64,000 nt of DNA from Chitinibacter bivalviorum. GTDB taxonomy: Bacteria > Pseudomonadota > Gammaproteobacteria > Burkholderiales > Chitinibacteraceae. A model generated the notes under the pieces. The model saw only the letters and a list, made by a program, of their open reading frames with translations, did no database searches and had not been told where the DNA came from. Positions 8,568-17,363 of this stretch are shown here, in pieces. Position 1 is the first letter of the stretch. Each line of letters starts with the position of its first letter. Position numbers and translations under genes: made by a program. The stretch is taken from positions 1,612,001 through 1,676,000 of the forward strand of contig NZ_CP058627.1 in the NCBI RefSeq assembly GCF_013403565.1, given 5' to 3'.

Positions 8568-10421
8568 ATGCGCTGGACACCACGCAAAACCTCACTGATT
8601 ACGCTACTGGCTCTGATTTTTGGCTTGGGAATGATTTTCCTGCTCGCCTTTCAGGTCAGTAGCTCGTACAACGCCGAAGTCCGACGCGCGCGCAGCGAAA
8701 GCGAGAATCTTGCACGTGTACTCGAAGGACAAATCAGCAGTGCGTTACGGGAAGTTGATCTGGTTCTTTTCGATCTGGGCGATCGAATCAATAGCAGCGA
8801 TCTAGCTATTAGCAATGCCAATGATGCACAAAAACAAACCATTCAAGGCTTGCTGCTCGATAAGCTGCAACGCATCCGACAAGCAGAGAATATCGGTCTA
8901 GTTAGCCCCGATGCGATCATCACGCATCGTGCGCTAGATATCCCCGGCAATCTACTGGAACGCGATTACTTTGCGCTCATCAGTAATAATCCATTCCGCG
9001 AGCGAGTTTATTCGCGACTCGTCACGACCAGCCGCGCCCAACATCAGGGACTAGTTATTGCCCGTCGACTTGAAAACGACTCAGGAGAATTTAAGGGACT
9101 GATCGTTGCCAGTATTACCAGTAATTATTTTGAGCAGTTACTCGATCAAATTGATCTTGGCCCACATGGCTCAGTCTTTGTGATTGATGATGAGCTCAAT
9201 GTCATTACACGTTTTCCCAAAACAGCGAAAGCAATCGATTTTGATGCCAAGTTGGTCAATAAACTCGAATCCGAACCAGTTGCCACGGTCACAATCAATA
9301 CCAAAGCCCAATTTGGTAGCAATCTGGTTAGCTATCGCTCGATTCCTGGTACTCCATTTCTAGTGATTACCAGTAATGCCTCCATCGACTACCTCGCTGG
9401 CTGGCAAAGAAATATCGTCTACTACCTCATTGGCGGCGGCTTAATGCTGGGGCTGACCCTCTTGATGACTTACCATTTTTGGCGCGCGCAGCGACTAACC
9501 AAAAACCTAAGCGCAAAAGAATTAAAGCTTTCTGCCAGTGAAGCTCGATTCCGGCAAATGATTGAAACCACCCCCGTTGGCCTTGTTTTAGCCCGGATGC
9601 CTGATTTTTATATCACCTACATCAATCAGCATGCCGCCCGCATGTTTGGACTCCCCCAAGCGGCCGCCCTTTCAAAACGCGCTTTTGAACTTTATTATGA
9701 TCGTCTTGATTTCATGAACCAATCGGAAGACGCACTGACTGGCAAGCCGATCAATAACGTCGAATGCATGCTCAAACATAAGGAAGGCACACCATTCTGG
9801 GCTAATGTCTCAATGTCTTCGGCCAGCGTTAGCGATGATAAAACGCTAGTCATCGGTATCAGTGACATCACACAACGCAAACGACTCGAAGAAGAATTAA
9901 AGCGCAGGGCAACCACTGACAGCCTGACAGGACTCGCTAATCGAGCCTACTTTATGGAATCAGCGACGCAGGAAATCCAAAGAGCCAAAAGATATCAGCG
10001 CAAAGTCTGCATCTTGATGCTGGACATTGATTTTTTCAAGCGAGTCAATGATACCTATGGCCACCATGTCGGCGATCAGGTTATTCAGGCCATGGCTTAT
10101 GTGTGTAAAAACACCTTACGTGATATTGATATTCTTGGCCGTATCGGTGGTGAAGAATTTACAGCATTACTACCAGAAACAAGACTCGATCAAGCTTATG
10201 AAGTGGCAGAACGATTACGCTGCAATATTGAAAAACACGTTGTCGTACTCACTGATGGACGTGAAATTTATTTCACAAGCAGTATTGGTGTTAGCGAGAT
10301 TCGCAATGACGATTTAGCCGTAGATAGCTTGTTAAAGCGTGCGGATGAAGCGCTCTATGAGTCAAAACATGCAGGCCGAAATCGCGTAACCTGCTTTGAG
10401 CATATGCTACACCCAAACTAA
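8568..10421 (+). CDS. Membrane diguanylate cyclase (Cache-like sensor, PAS, GGDEF)
   Basis: A 617-residue protein with a first membrane helix (about 10-28), a periplasmic Cache-like sensor (about 30-275), a second helix (about 283-305), a PAS domain (about 325-445) and a GGDEF domain (about 450-610). The catalytic motif GGEEF is at about 527-531. RDID lies five residues before it, the spacing of the product-inhibition I-site, so the cyclase is expected to be active and feedback-inhibited. It should make cyclic di-GMP in response to a periplasmic signal. No EAL domain is present. Confidence 0.95.
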   Translation: MRWTPRKTSLITLLALIFGLGMIFLLAFQVSSSYNAEVRRARSESENLARVLEGQISSALREVDLVLFDLGDRINSSDLAISNANDAQKQTIQGLLLDKLQRIRQAENIGLVSPDAIITHRALDIPGNLLERDYFALISNNPFRERVYSRLVTTSRAQHQGLVIARRLENDSGEFKGLIVASITSNYFEQLLDQIDLGPHGSVFVIDDELNVITRFPKTAKAIDFDAKLVNKLESEPVATVTINTKAQFGSNLVSYRSIPGTPFLVITSNASIDYLAGWQRNIVYYLIGGGLMLGLTLLMTYHFWRAQRLTKNLSAKELKLSASEARFRQMIETTPVGLVLARMPDFYITYINQHAARMFGLPQAAALSKRAFELYYDRLDFMNQSEDALTGKPINNVECMLKHKEGTPFWANVSMSSASVSDDKTLVIGISDITQRKRLEEELKRRATTDSLTGLANRAYFMESATQEIQRAKRYQRKVCILMLDIDFFKRVNDTYGHHVGDQVIQAMAYVCKNTLRDIDILGRIGGEEFTALLPETRLDQAYEVAERLRCNIEKHVVVLTDGREIYFTSSIGVSEIRNDDLAVDSLLKRADEALYESKHAGRNRVTCFEHMLHPN

Positions 10422-10504
10422 GTCAAAACAAGTTTGACCTCTATCAAGACTGATTATCCATTTAGCTCTTACATTGAAGTGAACCACTTCGATGGAGATG
10501 AAAA

Positions 10505-10660
10505 ATGGAAAACACACCACTCAGCACCCTACTGACATCCGAAATCGGATTACTCAGCCTGTTCACTATTGGCTTTATCCTGTGCATGGCAGTCTATATA
10601 TTTATGTTTGTACGCAGGCATGTCAAAGCTGATACAGAAGCCAATCAACAAAAAAATTAA
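10505..10660 (+). CDS. DUF3149 small membrane protein
   Basis: The 51-residue product (MENTPLSTLLTSEIGLLSLF at its start) has one membrane helix at about 16-38 followed by a basic FVRRHVK. A short N terminus ending in Ser-Glu-Ile-Gly-Leu-Leu-Ser, then a single helix, is the pattern of DUF3149, a family of unknown function common in betaproteobacteria. A GGAGATG ribosome site precedes the ATG by a few bases, and a strong terminator follows the stop at once. Confidence 0.75.
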   Translation: MENTPLSTLLTSEIGLLSLFTIGFILCMAVYIFMFVRRHVKADTEANQQKN

Positions 10661-10662
10661 TA

Positions 10663-10692
10663 AAAAATGGTGCAGTTTATGCACCATTTTTT
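10663..10692. terminator. Bidirectional terminator
   Basis: AAAAAATGGTGC-agtttat-GCACCATTTTTTT between the convergent DUF3149 and glycosyltransferase genes. Its right edge touches the stop codon of the minus-strand gene. Confidence 0.9.
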
Positions 10693-12329
10693 TATTTTGC
10701 GTAAATCAGAAACTTCTCTTTACTCTCCCCTGATCGATTCGCTTCACCTATGACAGTCCACCCTGAACGTGGAGGATCTTGCCTTAAACGAATCGCGACT
10801 TCACACTCGTCAGGATTCATGGTCTTGATAGGATAATCACTGAAGTAGACCATTGCACCCAAGGGCGCTGATGGAATACCTTGGGCATCAATGCAATGGG
10901 CTTGGATTTGACTCGCGGCAGAATGCAGTTGCACACCAACGGGGCGATATGATTTACCGCTATCAACCCAATCTTGAAATAGACCGACAAACAAACCCAT
11001 AACTAGAATTAGCCCACAACTCCAATTCGTTAACGCTTTGCGACCTATCGCACGCGGGCGCAACAAAATCCCACCCCACAATACGGTGACGATCAAAGCA
11101 AAACCAAACCCAAGTGGAGAAAATTGCATCAATGATGAGCTGTGGCGGCTTAAACGTAAAAAGAGCTGGGATTGACCTCCCCACATCAAAATACCCCACA
11201 CCACCCAAATACCGATTGCAGTCAAACCAAAGGTTAAAACTGAGAAAGAATTTAAAGCAGAGGCTGCTCCACGACGCAGATCATCAACACCAGCAACAGC
11301 GATTAGACCCAATACAATGAGCAGCGGCAAAACAATAACTTCTGTAGGCTGCCCAGATATAACAATATAGGCGGTAATCGCGACTAAAAACCAAAGTAGG
11401 GGCTGCCAAGCAAAGTCTGATTTAAGTTCATTGCGATTAATCCACAACGACCAGGCCGCCAGCGGCAGCACTGGCCATGCAAACCAGACCAAGGTTGCCG
11501 GCAAGAAACCCGGTTCATGCAACCATTGAATCGCTGCAGCTCCCCCATATGGACCCCACGCATATTGCTGCCACCATAGCTGAAACATGGCAGGCGAATA
11601 TTCATTGAGCGCATAGCCCCATAAAGCCGCGAGCGGCAGTGCGATAACAAGTGCGGTGACAAGGGCAACTAAATAACATGACCTGCGCCAGGCAGCAAAA
11701 CCCAATAAGCCTGCAGCAATGACCATGACCAGTGCAGCATCAGCCCAAGTTGCCCCCAACAACAAAACCAAGAGACTAACACCAAGAACGACTCCCGCTA
11801 GTATTGGCTTTCTTAAAGCAAGGATCAGCGCATAAAAAGCCCACGCATAACCTGTAAATGCTAACGCAGCTGGGGCAATGTGATGCCCCCACAACACCAA
11901 ACCTAAACATCCCAAGATACTCACTACCGCAAGTCGGCCAAAACGCCGACCAAATAGCTCTCGCCCAGCTAGACCGCAACCCCATAATGCCAAAGCCATC
12001 CAGAACCCTGTACTCAATCTGGCGGCATCGTGTACAGCGAGTCCAAACCAAGCAAGTGCATTTGCAAATAATGCGGCAGTCCAATAATAAAGTGGCGCGG
12101 TATCAAGATATGGACGATCTGCCAGCCAAGTCATAACCCAATTATCTTGGCGCAGCAGATTTACAATCAGTGCTACATTTTCATTCTCTTGCGGCTTCCA
12201 TGGATCATGCCCAATCAAACCAGGCAACAACCAGAACAAGCACAGTAAGAGAAGCAGCCAAGGTTTTTCTTGGTTTTTTTGCGGGGTAGGAGGTAGCTCA
12301 GAAGCTGGCGTATAGGTAAGCATAAGCAA
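10692..12329 (-). CDS. ArnT/PMT-type membrane glycosyltransferase (GT39/GT83-like)
   Basis: The 545-residue product has about 11-12 membrane helices. The first periplasmic loop contains HDPWKPQENENVALIVNL, a version of the acidic loop of ArnT/PMT enzymes, which move a sugar from a polyprenyl phosphate to lipid A or protein. Tyr-Leu-Asp-Thr-Ala-Pro-Leu-Tyr-Tyr-Trp follows at about 73-82. The acceptor cannot be told. An ArnD-like protein is encoded 40 kb away, but no arn operon lies in the window. The ATG at 12323 (third residue) is an equally good start. Confidence 0.8.
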   Translation of the reverse strand: MLMLTYTPASELPPTPQKNQEKPWLLLLLCLFWLLPGLIGHDPWKPQENENVALIVNLLRQDNWVMTWLADRPYLDTAPLYYWTAALFANALAWFGLAVHDAARLSTGFWMALALWGCGLAGRELFGRRFGRLAVVSILGCLGLVLWGHHIAPAALAFTGYAWAFYALILALRKPILAGVVLGVSLLVLLLGATWADAALVMVIAAGLLGFAAWRRSCYLVALVTALVIALPLAALWGYALNEYSPAMFQLWWQQYAWGPYGGAAAIQWLHEPGFLPATLVWFAWPVLPLAAWSLWINRNELKSDFAWQPLLWFLVAITAYIVISGQPTEVIVLPLLIVLGLIAVAGVDDLRRGAASALNSFSVLTFGLTAIGIWVVWGILMWGGQSQLFLRLSRHSSSLMQFSPLGFGFALIVTVLWGGILLRPRAIGRKALTNWSCGLILVMGLFVGLFQDWVDSGKSYRPVGVQLHSAASQIQAHCIDAQGIPSAPLGAMVYFSDYPIKTMNPDECEVAIRLRQDPPRSGWTVIGEANRSGESKEKFLIYAK

Positions 12330-12365
12330 TCGTCAGAATTTTGAACAAGTGTGGCACAGCAAAAT

Positions 12366-12395
12366 AAAAAAGGCAGCCTATAGCTGCCTTTTTTT
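12366..12395 (-). terminator. Terminator downstream of rpmE
   Basis: AAAAAGGCAGC-ctata-GCTGCCTTTTTTT, 15 nt beyond the rpmE stop. T runs on both strands allow function in either direction. Confidence 0.9.
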
Positions 12396-12409
12396 GATTT
12401 GCACAGAAA

Positions 12410-12619
12410 TTAACGTGCAAATTTCGCAAATTTAGAATTGAATTTCTCAATACGACCTGCGGTATCAACGATTTTTTGTTTGCCTGTGTAGAATGGGTGG
12501 CACTCAGAGCAAACCTCAACGTGCAGGCTTTTGCCCAGCGTAGAAGAAGTTTTGAATGCGCTACCGCATGAACAAGTCACGTCGATTTCGGTGTAATTTG
12601 GATGAGTATCAGCTTTCAT
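12410..12619 (-). CDS. rpmE: 50S ribosomal protein L31 (zinc-binding form)
   Basis: The 69-residue product keeps Cys16, Cys18, Cys37 and Cys40, the zinc-binding set of the C+ form, so this is rpmE and not the zinc-independent ykgM/rpmE2 paralogue. The start MKADTHPNY and the HPFYTGKQK segment are typical. It lies 100 bp upstream of the rho stop-codon end with its own terminator. Confidence 0.97.
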   Translation of the reverse strand: MKADTHPNYTEIDVTCSCGSAFKTSSTLGKSLHVEVCSECHPFYTGKQKIVDTAGRIEKFNSKFAKFAR

Positions 12620-12719
12620 GATTTTTCCTAAGGTGTCGGGCGCCGGGGTTTTGCCGACGCTACAAAAAGAGCATTATCGCTCAAGAGGCCTATTGCCGCA
12701 AGGCCAATTGCGATTGAAA

Positions 12720-13976
12720 TCAACGACGCATTGAATCAAAAAAATCCAGATTCGATTTTGTCGCCTTGAGTTTATCCATCAAGAACTCCATCGCATCGAG
12801 ATCATCCATTGGGTATAGCAGTTTACGTAAGACCCAAATGCGCTGCAGCTGCTCTTGCTTAATCAGCAATTCTTCACGACGAGTGCTTGATTTATTGATA
12901 TTAATGGCTGGGAAAATCCGTTTTTCGGCCATTCGGCGATCTAATTGAATTTCGTTATTACCCGTGCCTTTAAATTCTTCATAAATTACATCATCCATGC
13001 GGCTACCCGTATCGATCAGTGCAGTCGCAATAATGGTCAAGCTACCGCCTTCTTCAATATTACGTGCAGCACCGAAGAATCGTTTTGGACGCTGCAATGC
13101 ATTAGCATCCACACCACCAGTCAACACCTTACCTGAAGCAGGAATAACAGTATTGTATGCTCGGGCGAGACGCGTAATTGAATCGAGCAAAATAACGACG
13201 TCTTTTTTATGCTCAACCAGACGCTTCGCTTTTTCGATTACCATTTCAGCTACTTGAACGTGCCGCGTGGCAGGCTCATCAAATGTTGAGCTTAAAACTT
13301 CGCCTTTGACTGAACGCTGCATCTCGGTAACTTCTTCAGGACGCTCGTCAATGAGTAAAACGATCAGCACTACTTCAGGGTGATTAGCAGTGATCGCATG
13401 TGCAATATGTTGCAACATGACGGTTTTACCCGTTTTTGGCGGCGCAACCAATAGCGCACGTTGGCCTTTGCCTATCGGCGCCATTAAATCAATCACGCGC
13501 CCAGTAATATTTTCTTCAGCTTTAATGTCTCGCTCAAGATTAAGTCGCTCCGTAGGGAAAAGCGGTGTTAAATTCTCAAACAAGATTTTATTTTTCGCGG
13601 CCTCTGGCGCTTCGCCATTGACCTTATCGACTTTGACTAGTGCAAAGTAACGCTCGCCTTCTTTAGGAATTCGAATTTCGCCTTCAATCGTATCGCCGGT
13701 ATGCAGATTGAAACGGCGAATTTGGCTGGGGCTAATGTAAATATCATCCGGCCCCGCCAAATAGGAAGTATCTGGACTGCGCAGGAAGCCAAACCCATCG
13801 GGCAAAACTTCTAATGTACCCTCGCCAAATATACTTTCCCCCTTCTTCGCTCTATTTTTGAGCAGCGCAAAAATGACGTCTTGTTTGCGCATACGACTGG
13901 CACCGTCAATCTCAGAAGCAATCGCCATGTCGACGAGCTGAGAAACGTGCAGATGTTTTAATTCGGACAAATGCAT
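12720..13976 (-). CDS. rho: Transcription termination factor Rho
   Basis: The ATG at 13976 ([18 protein letters not shown]) gives 418 residues, the normal length; the frame runs open to 14042 but the extra residues are not Rho-like. The N-terminal RNA-binding domain includes DGFGFLRS near 62-69. The Walker A loop [17 protein letters not shown] lies near 170-186, and [15 protein letters not shown] near 262-276 holds Walker B. Rho is a hexameric RNA helicase ending many transcripts. trxA lies upstream on the same strand, the common trxA-rho arrangement. Confidence 0.98.
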   Translation of the reverse strand: MHLSELKHLHVSQLVDMAIASEIDGASRMRKQDVIFALLKNRAKKGESIFGEGTLEVLPDGFGFLRSPDTSYLAGPDDIYISPSQIRRFNLHTGDTIEGEIRIPKEGERYFALVKVDKVNGEAPEAAKNKILFENLTPLFPTERLNLERDIKAEENITGRVIDLMAPIGKGQRALLVAPPKTGKTVMLQHIAHAITANHPEVVLIVLLIDERPEEVTEMQRSVKGEVLSSTFDEPATRHVQVAEMVIEKAKRLVEHKKDVVILLDSITRLARAYNTVIPASGKVLTGGVDANALQRPKRFFGAARNIEEGGSLTIIATALIDTGSRMDDVIYEEFKGTGNNEIQLDRRMAEKRIFPAININKSSTRREELLIKQEQLQRIWVLRKLLYPMDDLDAMEFLMDKLKATKSNLDFFDSMRR

Positions 13977-14103
13977 AATGATTACGCTTAGAAATAGTAA
14001 AGAGGGGAAATTCGAAAGGATAATGCAAGGGAAAAGTAGCAACGATGCTCAACGCACCGTTGCTATTGTACAGCAGCAGACTAAATCAAAAACAGCCAGA
14101 ATG

Positions 14104-14430
14104 TCAAATATTACTATCCAAGAATGCGGTTAGTTGTGATTTTGACAAAGCACCTACTTTGGTTGATTTCACTTCACCATCCACAAACAACATCAGTGTT
14201 GGGATGCCACGAATACCAAATTTTGGTGGGGTAGCCTGATTTTCATCGATATTCAATTTAGCAATTTTAAGGCGTCCGGCGTATTCAGTGGCCACTTCGT
14301 CCAAAATTGGGGCAATCATTTTGCATGGACCGCACCATTCCGCCCAGTAATCAACCAATACAGGGCCAGCTGCTTGCAGTACTTCAGCATCAAAACTAGC
14401 ATCAGTAACTTGGATAATATTTTCACTCAT
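14104..14430 (-). CDS. trxA: Thioredoxin 1
   Basis: A 108-residue thioredoxin with the redox pair Cys33/Cys36 in WCGPC and the cis-proline in GIPTL near 75. It reduces protein disulfides in the cytoplasm. A CCGGAG ribosome site lies 8 nt before the ATG. It sits directly upstream of rho. Confidence 0.97.
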   Translation of the reverse strand: MSENIIQVTDASFDAEVLQAAGPVLVDYWAEWCGPCKMIAPILDEVATEYAGRLKIAKLNIDENQATPPKFGIRGIPTLMLFVDGEVKSTKVGALSKSQLTAFLDSNI

Positions 14431-14597
14431 ACTTTATCTCCGGGGTGGTTTGGGTGCGCTTAAGATCAAATGCTAACTAAAAACTGGCTTTGATAAAAGC
14501 TGAATATAACTAATAGATAGGGGCGACAAATTCTTTTTCAAGCATGTGAAGCATGGAATCCGTTTTTTTTTGCCTCACCAATTGCCAAAAAACCTGA

Positions 14598-15953
14598 TCA
14601 AAACGCGGCATCAACCGCTTGATCCAATCGATCTACTGCCGTTACTGTCATTCCTTCAATTACTTGCCGGGGTCGATTAGCCTTTGGCACAATTGCATGG
14701 GTGAAACCTAATTTGGCAGCTTCTTTAAGTCGCTCCTGCCCGCGCTGAACGGGCCTTACTTCACCCGCCAAGCCGACTTCACCGAACACCACCATTTTGT
14801 TGGGCAGCGCTTTATTCTTTAACGAAGAAACGATCGCAATCAACATTGCCAAATCGGCAGCAGGTTCAACAATACGCACACCACCAACAGCGTTGATAAA
14901 TACATCTTGATCAAAAGCGGCAATACCTGCGTGCCGATGCAATACAGCCAATAGCAAAGCGAGCCGATTCTGCTCCACACCTACAGCTAGACGTTTTACT
15001 TGAGCCGCATGCGCGTCATCCACTAAAGCTTGCACCTCAACCAACATGGGACGCGATCCTTCTTGCGTCACCATCACACAAGAACCAGGCACCGGCTCAT
15101 CATGCTGACTTAAAAACAAGGCAGATGGGTTTGCAACCTCGCGCAAACCTTTATCTGTCATCGCAAACACCCCGAGCTCATTCACTGCCCCAAAGCGATT
15201 TTTAATGGCACGTATCAAGCGAAAACTCGAGTGGGTATCCCCTTCAAAATACAGTACAGCATCCACTATATGCTCAAGCACGCGCGGCCCTGCCAAAGCC
15301 CCTTCCTTGGTCACATGGCCAACCAATAAAATCGAAGTACCATGGCGTTTGGCAAATCGAGTTAATTGAGCAGAGCACTCCCTCACTTGAGCAACACTAC
15401 CAGGAGCGCTGGTTAATGCCTCGGTATAAATGGTCTGAATCGAGTCAATTACCACGACTTTTGGCGCCTCACGCTCCAATGCATGCAGTATTTTCTCTAG
15501 GCTGATTTCGGGGTACAGCCTGACTTTGGCGGCAGGGACACCTAAGCGGCGAGCGCGTAATGCAATTTGCTGCGCCGATTCTTCACCACTGACATACAAA
15601 ACAGCTAAAGACTCAGATAATTTTGCCAATGCTTGTAGTAACAGGGTCGATTTGCCAATACCTGGATCACCACCAATTAGCACCACACCACCCGGCACTA
15701 AGCCGCCACCCAACACTCGATCAAGCTCGGCCAAATTAGTCGGCGTGCGAGGCAACTCTTCAGCCTCAACATCGGATAAATTTTTAATGGCACCATCAGC
15801 CGCCAGACTTTGAAATCGTCCAGTTGTCACAGCAACCTGAGCCACTTGCTCTTCAAGGCTATTCCACTCCCCGCACTGCGGGCATTGACCTTGCCATTTA
15901 GGTGATAATCCACCACATAAACGGCATACAAACTGACTTTTAGCTTTACTCAT
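14598..15953 (-). CDS. radA: DNA repair protein RadA (Sms)
   Basis: 451 residues from the ATG at 15953 (MSKAKSQFVC). A four-Cys zinc ribbon (CRLCGG ... CPQCGEW) comes first, then a RecA-like ATPase with Walker A GGDPGIGKST near 88-97, the RadA-specific KNRFG motif near 250, and a C-terminal Lon-protease-like domain. RadA is a branch-migrating helicase acting on recombination intermediates. It is a single gene between trxA and the flagellar cluster, 167 bp from trxA. Confidence 0.97.
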   Translation of the reverse strand: MSKAKSQFVCRLCGGLSPKWQGQCPQCGEWNSLEEQVAQVAVTTGRFQSLAADGAIKNLSDVEAEELPRTPTNLAELDRVLGGGLVPGGVVLIGGDPGIGKSTLLLQALAKLSESLAVLYVSGEESAQQIALRARRLGVPAAKVRLYPEISLEKILHALEREAPKVVVIDSIQTIYTEALTSAPGSVAQVRECSAQLTRFAKRHGTSILLVGHVTKEGALAGPRVLEHIVDAVLYFEGDTHSSFRLIRAIKNRFGAVNELGVFAMTDKGLREVANPSALFLSQHDEPVPGSCVMVTQEGSRPMLVEVQALVDDAHAAQVKRLAVGVEQNRLALLLAVLHRHAGIAAFDQDVFINAVGGVRIVEPAADLAMLIAIVSSLKNKALPNKMVVFGEVGLAGEVRPVQRGQERLKEAAKLGFTHAIVPKANRPRQVIEGMTVTAVDRLDQAVDAAF

Positions 15954-15967
15954 ACACACCCAATAAA

Positions 15968-15990
15968 AACGGCTCGCCTAGCGAGCCGTT
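15968..15990 (-). terminator. Terminator of the flgJKL operon
   Basis: On the minus strand, AACGGCTCGC-tagg-CGAGCCGTTTTTATT, 25 nt after the flgL stop. It separates the flagellar genes from radA. Confidence 0.88.
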
Positions 15991-16015
15991 ATTTTGCCTC
16001 AAGTTGCGCAGTGAA

Positions 16016-17335
16016 TTAAATATACTTAAACAGGCTTAAATCCTGAACTTGAGAAAATGATTTTCGCGCAGCATCGAGTACCATCTGATTTTGCGCGAAA
16101 TCACTAATCGCCGAAGCATAATCCAAATCACGCAATCCGGATAAGGTCTTAGCATACTGTAGTTTCAAATCTTCAGTGGTGTCCTGCACCGAAGATGTTT
16201 CATTCATTCTGGCTCCCAAATAGGCTTGGGTAGTTACCACATTGCCAAGCGTATTGGAAAAATTTGATAACGCAGTATTGAGCTGGTTCTGAAAAACTGC
16301 AGCCCCCGTAGAGCCTGTCGCATAGCTATCCAGCGCAGTAGCAAAGGCGCCTATCGTCGAAAATAAATCAACATTGCTACTTGGTTTTAAAGAAAAGCTA
16401 TCGCCTGCTGCAGGAGATCCTTTTACATTTGTTTTTACGCCGTAGTCCCAAGCTAGTACAGCAACTTCACCTGGCAGCTGTTTAAATTCGATATCTGCAT
16501 TTTCACTATAGGTGCGAGGAAAAGGCGTACCCACAGCTCGCGGAATAGCCGCACCATCAATCAGTGACGTGTTAGTCGTTGAGTTCACTAAATCATAAGT
16601 GGTTATTGTTTTGTTGGGATCTGCAGGATTAGGTAATACCTGAAATTGCACCTTAAAATCTCGCGGCGTAGGAGCTGCAGCCCATTTTAAAGGATCGACC
16701 ACCGTCCCGGGATCGACAATGCCAGCCCCAGTATTAGTTGGCGTTGCGGCAGTAACAAATGTGCCATTGCCATTTTTAACCCGTTGAAACACGTCTGCGC
16801 CCGATTCGGAAATAGGGATTTGGCGACCATCAGAAATCTGCACCAGACGCTGCCCATCATCACCGTTGTAAGTCACGTTACCAAATGCAGCTTCAGAAAA
16901 AGGCTTTGTGTCGCCTTTAAATCCTGAAAACAAATAGTTGCCATTCCCATCGGTGGTATTGGCCAATGCCAATAGCTCTTCATAGCGCCCTTTCAATTCA
17001 GCGCTCTTCATTTTCTTTTCTTCAGGGCCTAAAGCTGGGTTACCAGCGCTGACAGCCAGCTCCTGAATATTCTGAATAACGCCAACGACTTGATGTAGCG
17101 TGCTTTCGCTCGTGCGCATAAACGAATCTGCGGTCTCGCTATTTGTTTTATATTGCTCATTTGTCGCACGCGCCTGCTCAATCGTCAGAATACGTGCAGA
17201 GGCAATCGGGTCATCTGATGGCGTCAATATTTTTCGCATAGACGATAATTGACTTTGCAATTTCGCTTGATCGGAAATGTGGCTTTGCAAGCTATTGGCG
17301 CCAATATTAAAAATTGTGGTAGTGGCAATGCGCAT
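16016..17335 (-). CDS. flgL: Flagellar hook-associated protein 3 FlgL (hook-filament junction)
   Basis: The 439-residue product has flagellin-like N- and C-terminal coiled ends (MRIATTTIFNIGANSLQSHI; KSFSQVQDLSLFKYI) around a variable middle. This matches FlgL, which with FlgK joins hook to filament. A RILTIEQARATNEQY segment and a DLDYASAISDFAQNQMVLDA segment are typical. It is last in the flgJ-flgK-flgL block, 28 nt after flgK. Confidence 0.95.
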   Translation of the reverse strand: MRIATTTIFNIGANSLQSHISDQAKLQSQLSSMRKILTPSDDPIASARILTIEQARATNEQYKTNSETADSFMRTSESTLHQVVGVIQNIQELAVSAGNPALGPEEKKMKSAELKGRYEELLALANTTDGNGNYLFSGFKGDTKPFSEAAFGNVTYNGDDGQRLVQISDGRQIPISESGADVFQRVKNGNGTFVTAATPTNTGAGIVDPGTVVDPLKWAAAPTPRDFKVQFQVLPNPADPNKTITTYDLVNSTTNTSLIDGAAIPRAVGTPFPRTYSENADIEFKQLPGEVAVLAWDYGVKTNVKGSPAAGDSFSLKPSSNVDLFSTIGAFATALDSYATGSTGAAVFQNQLNTALSNFSNTLGNVVTTQAYLGARMNETSSVQDTTEDLKLQYAKTLSGLRDLDYASAISDFAQNQMVLDAARKSFSQVQDLSLFKYI

Positions 17336-17363
17336 AATTTAGTTACTCCTACAAACCACTGTC

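Noticed and set aside
14045..14239. Plus-strand 64-codon frame over the trxA 3' end
   Set aside because: Antisense to trxA without a ribosome site or family match.
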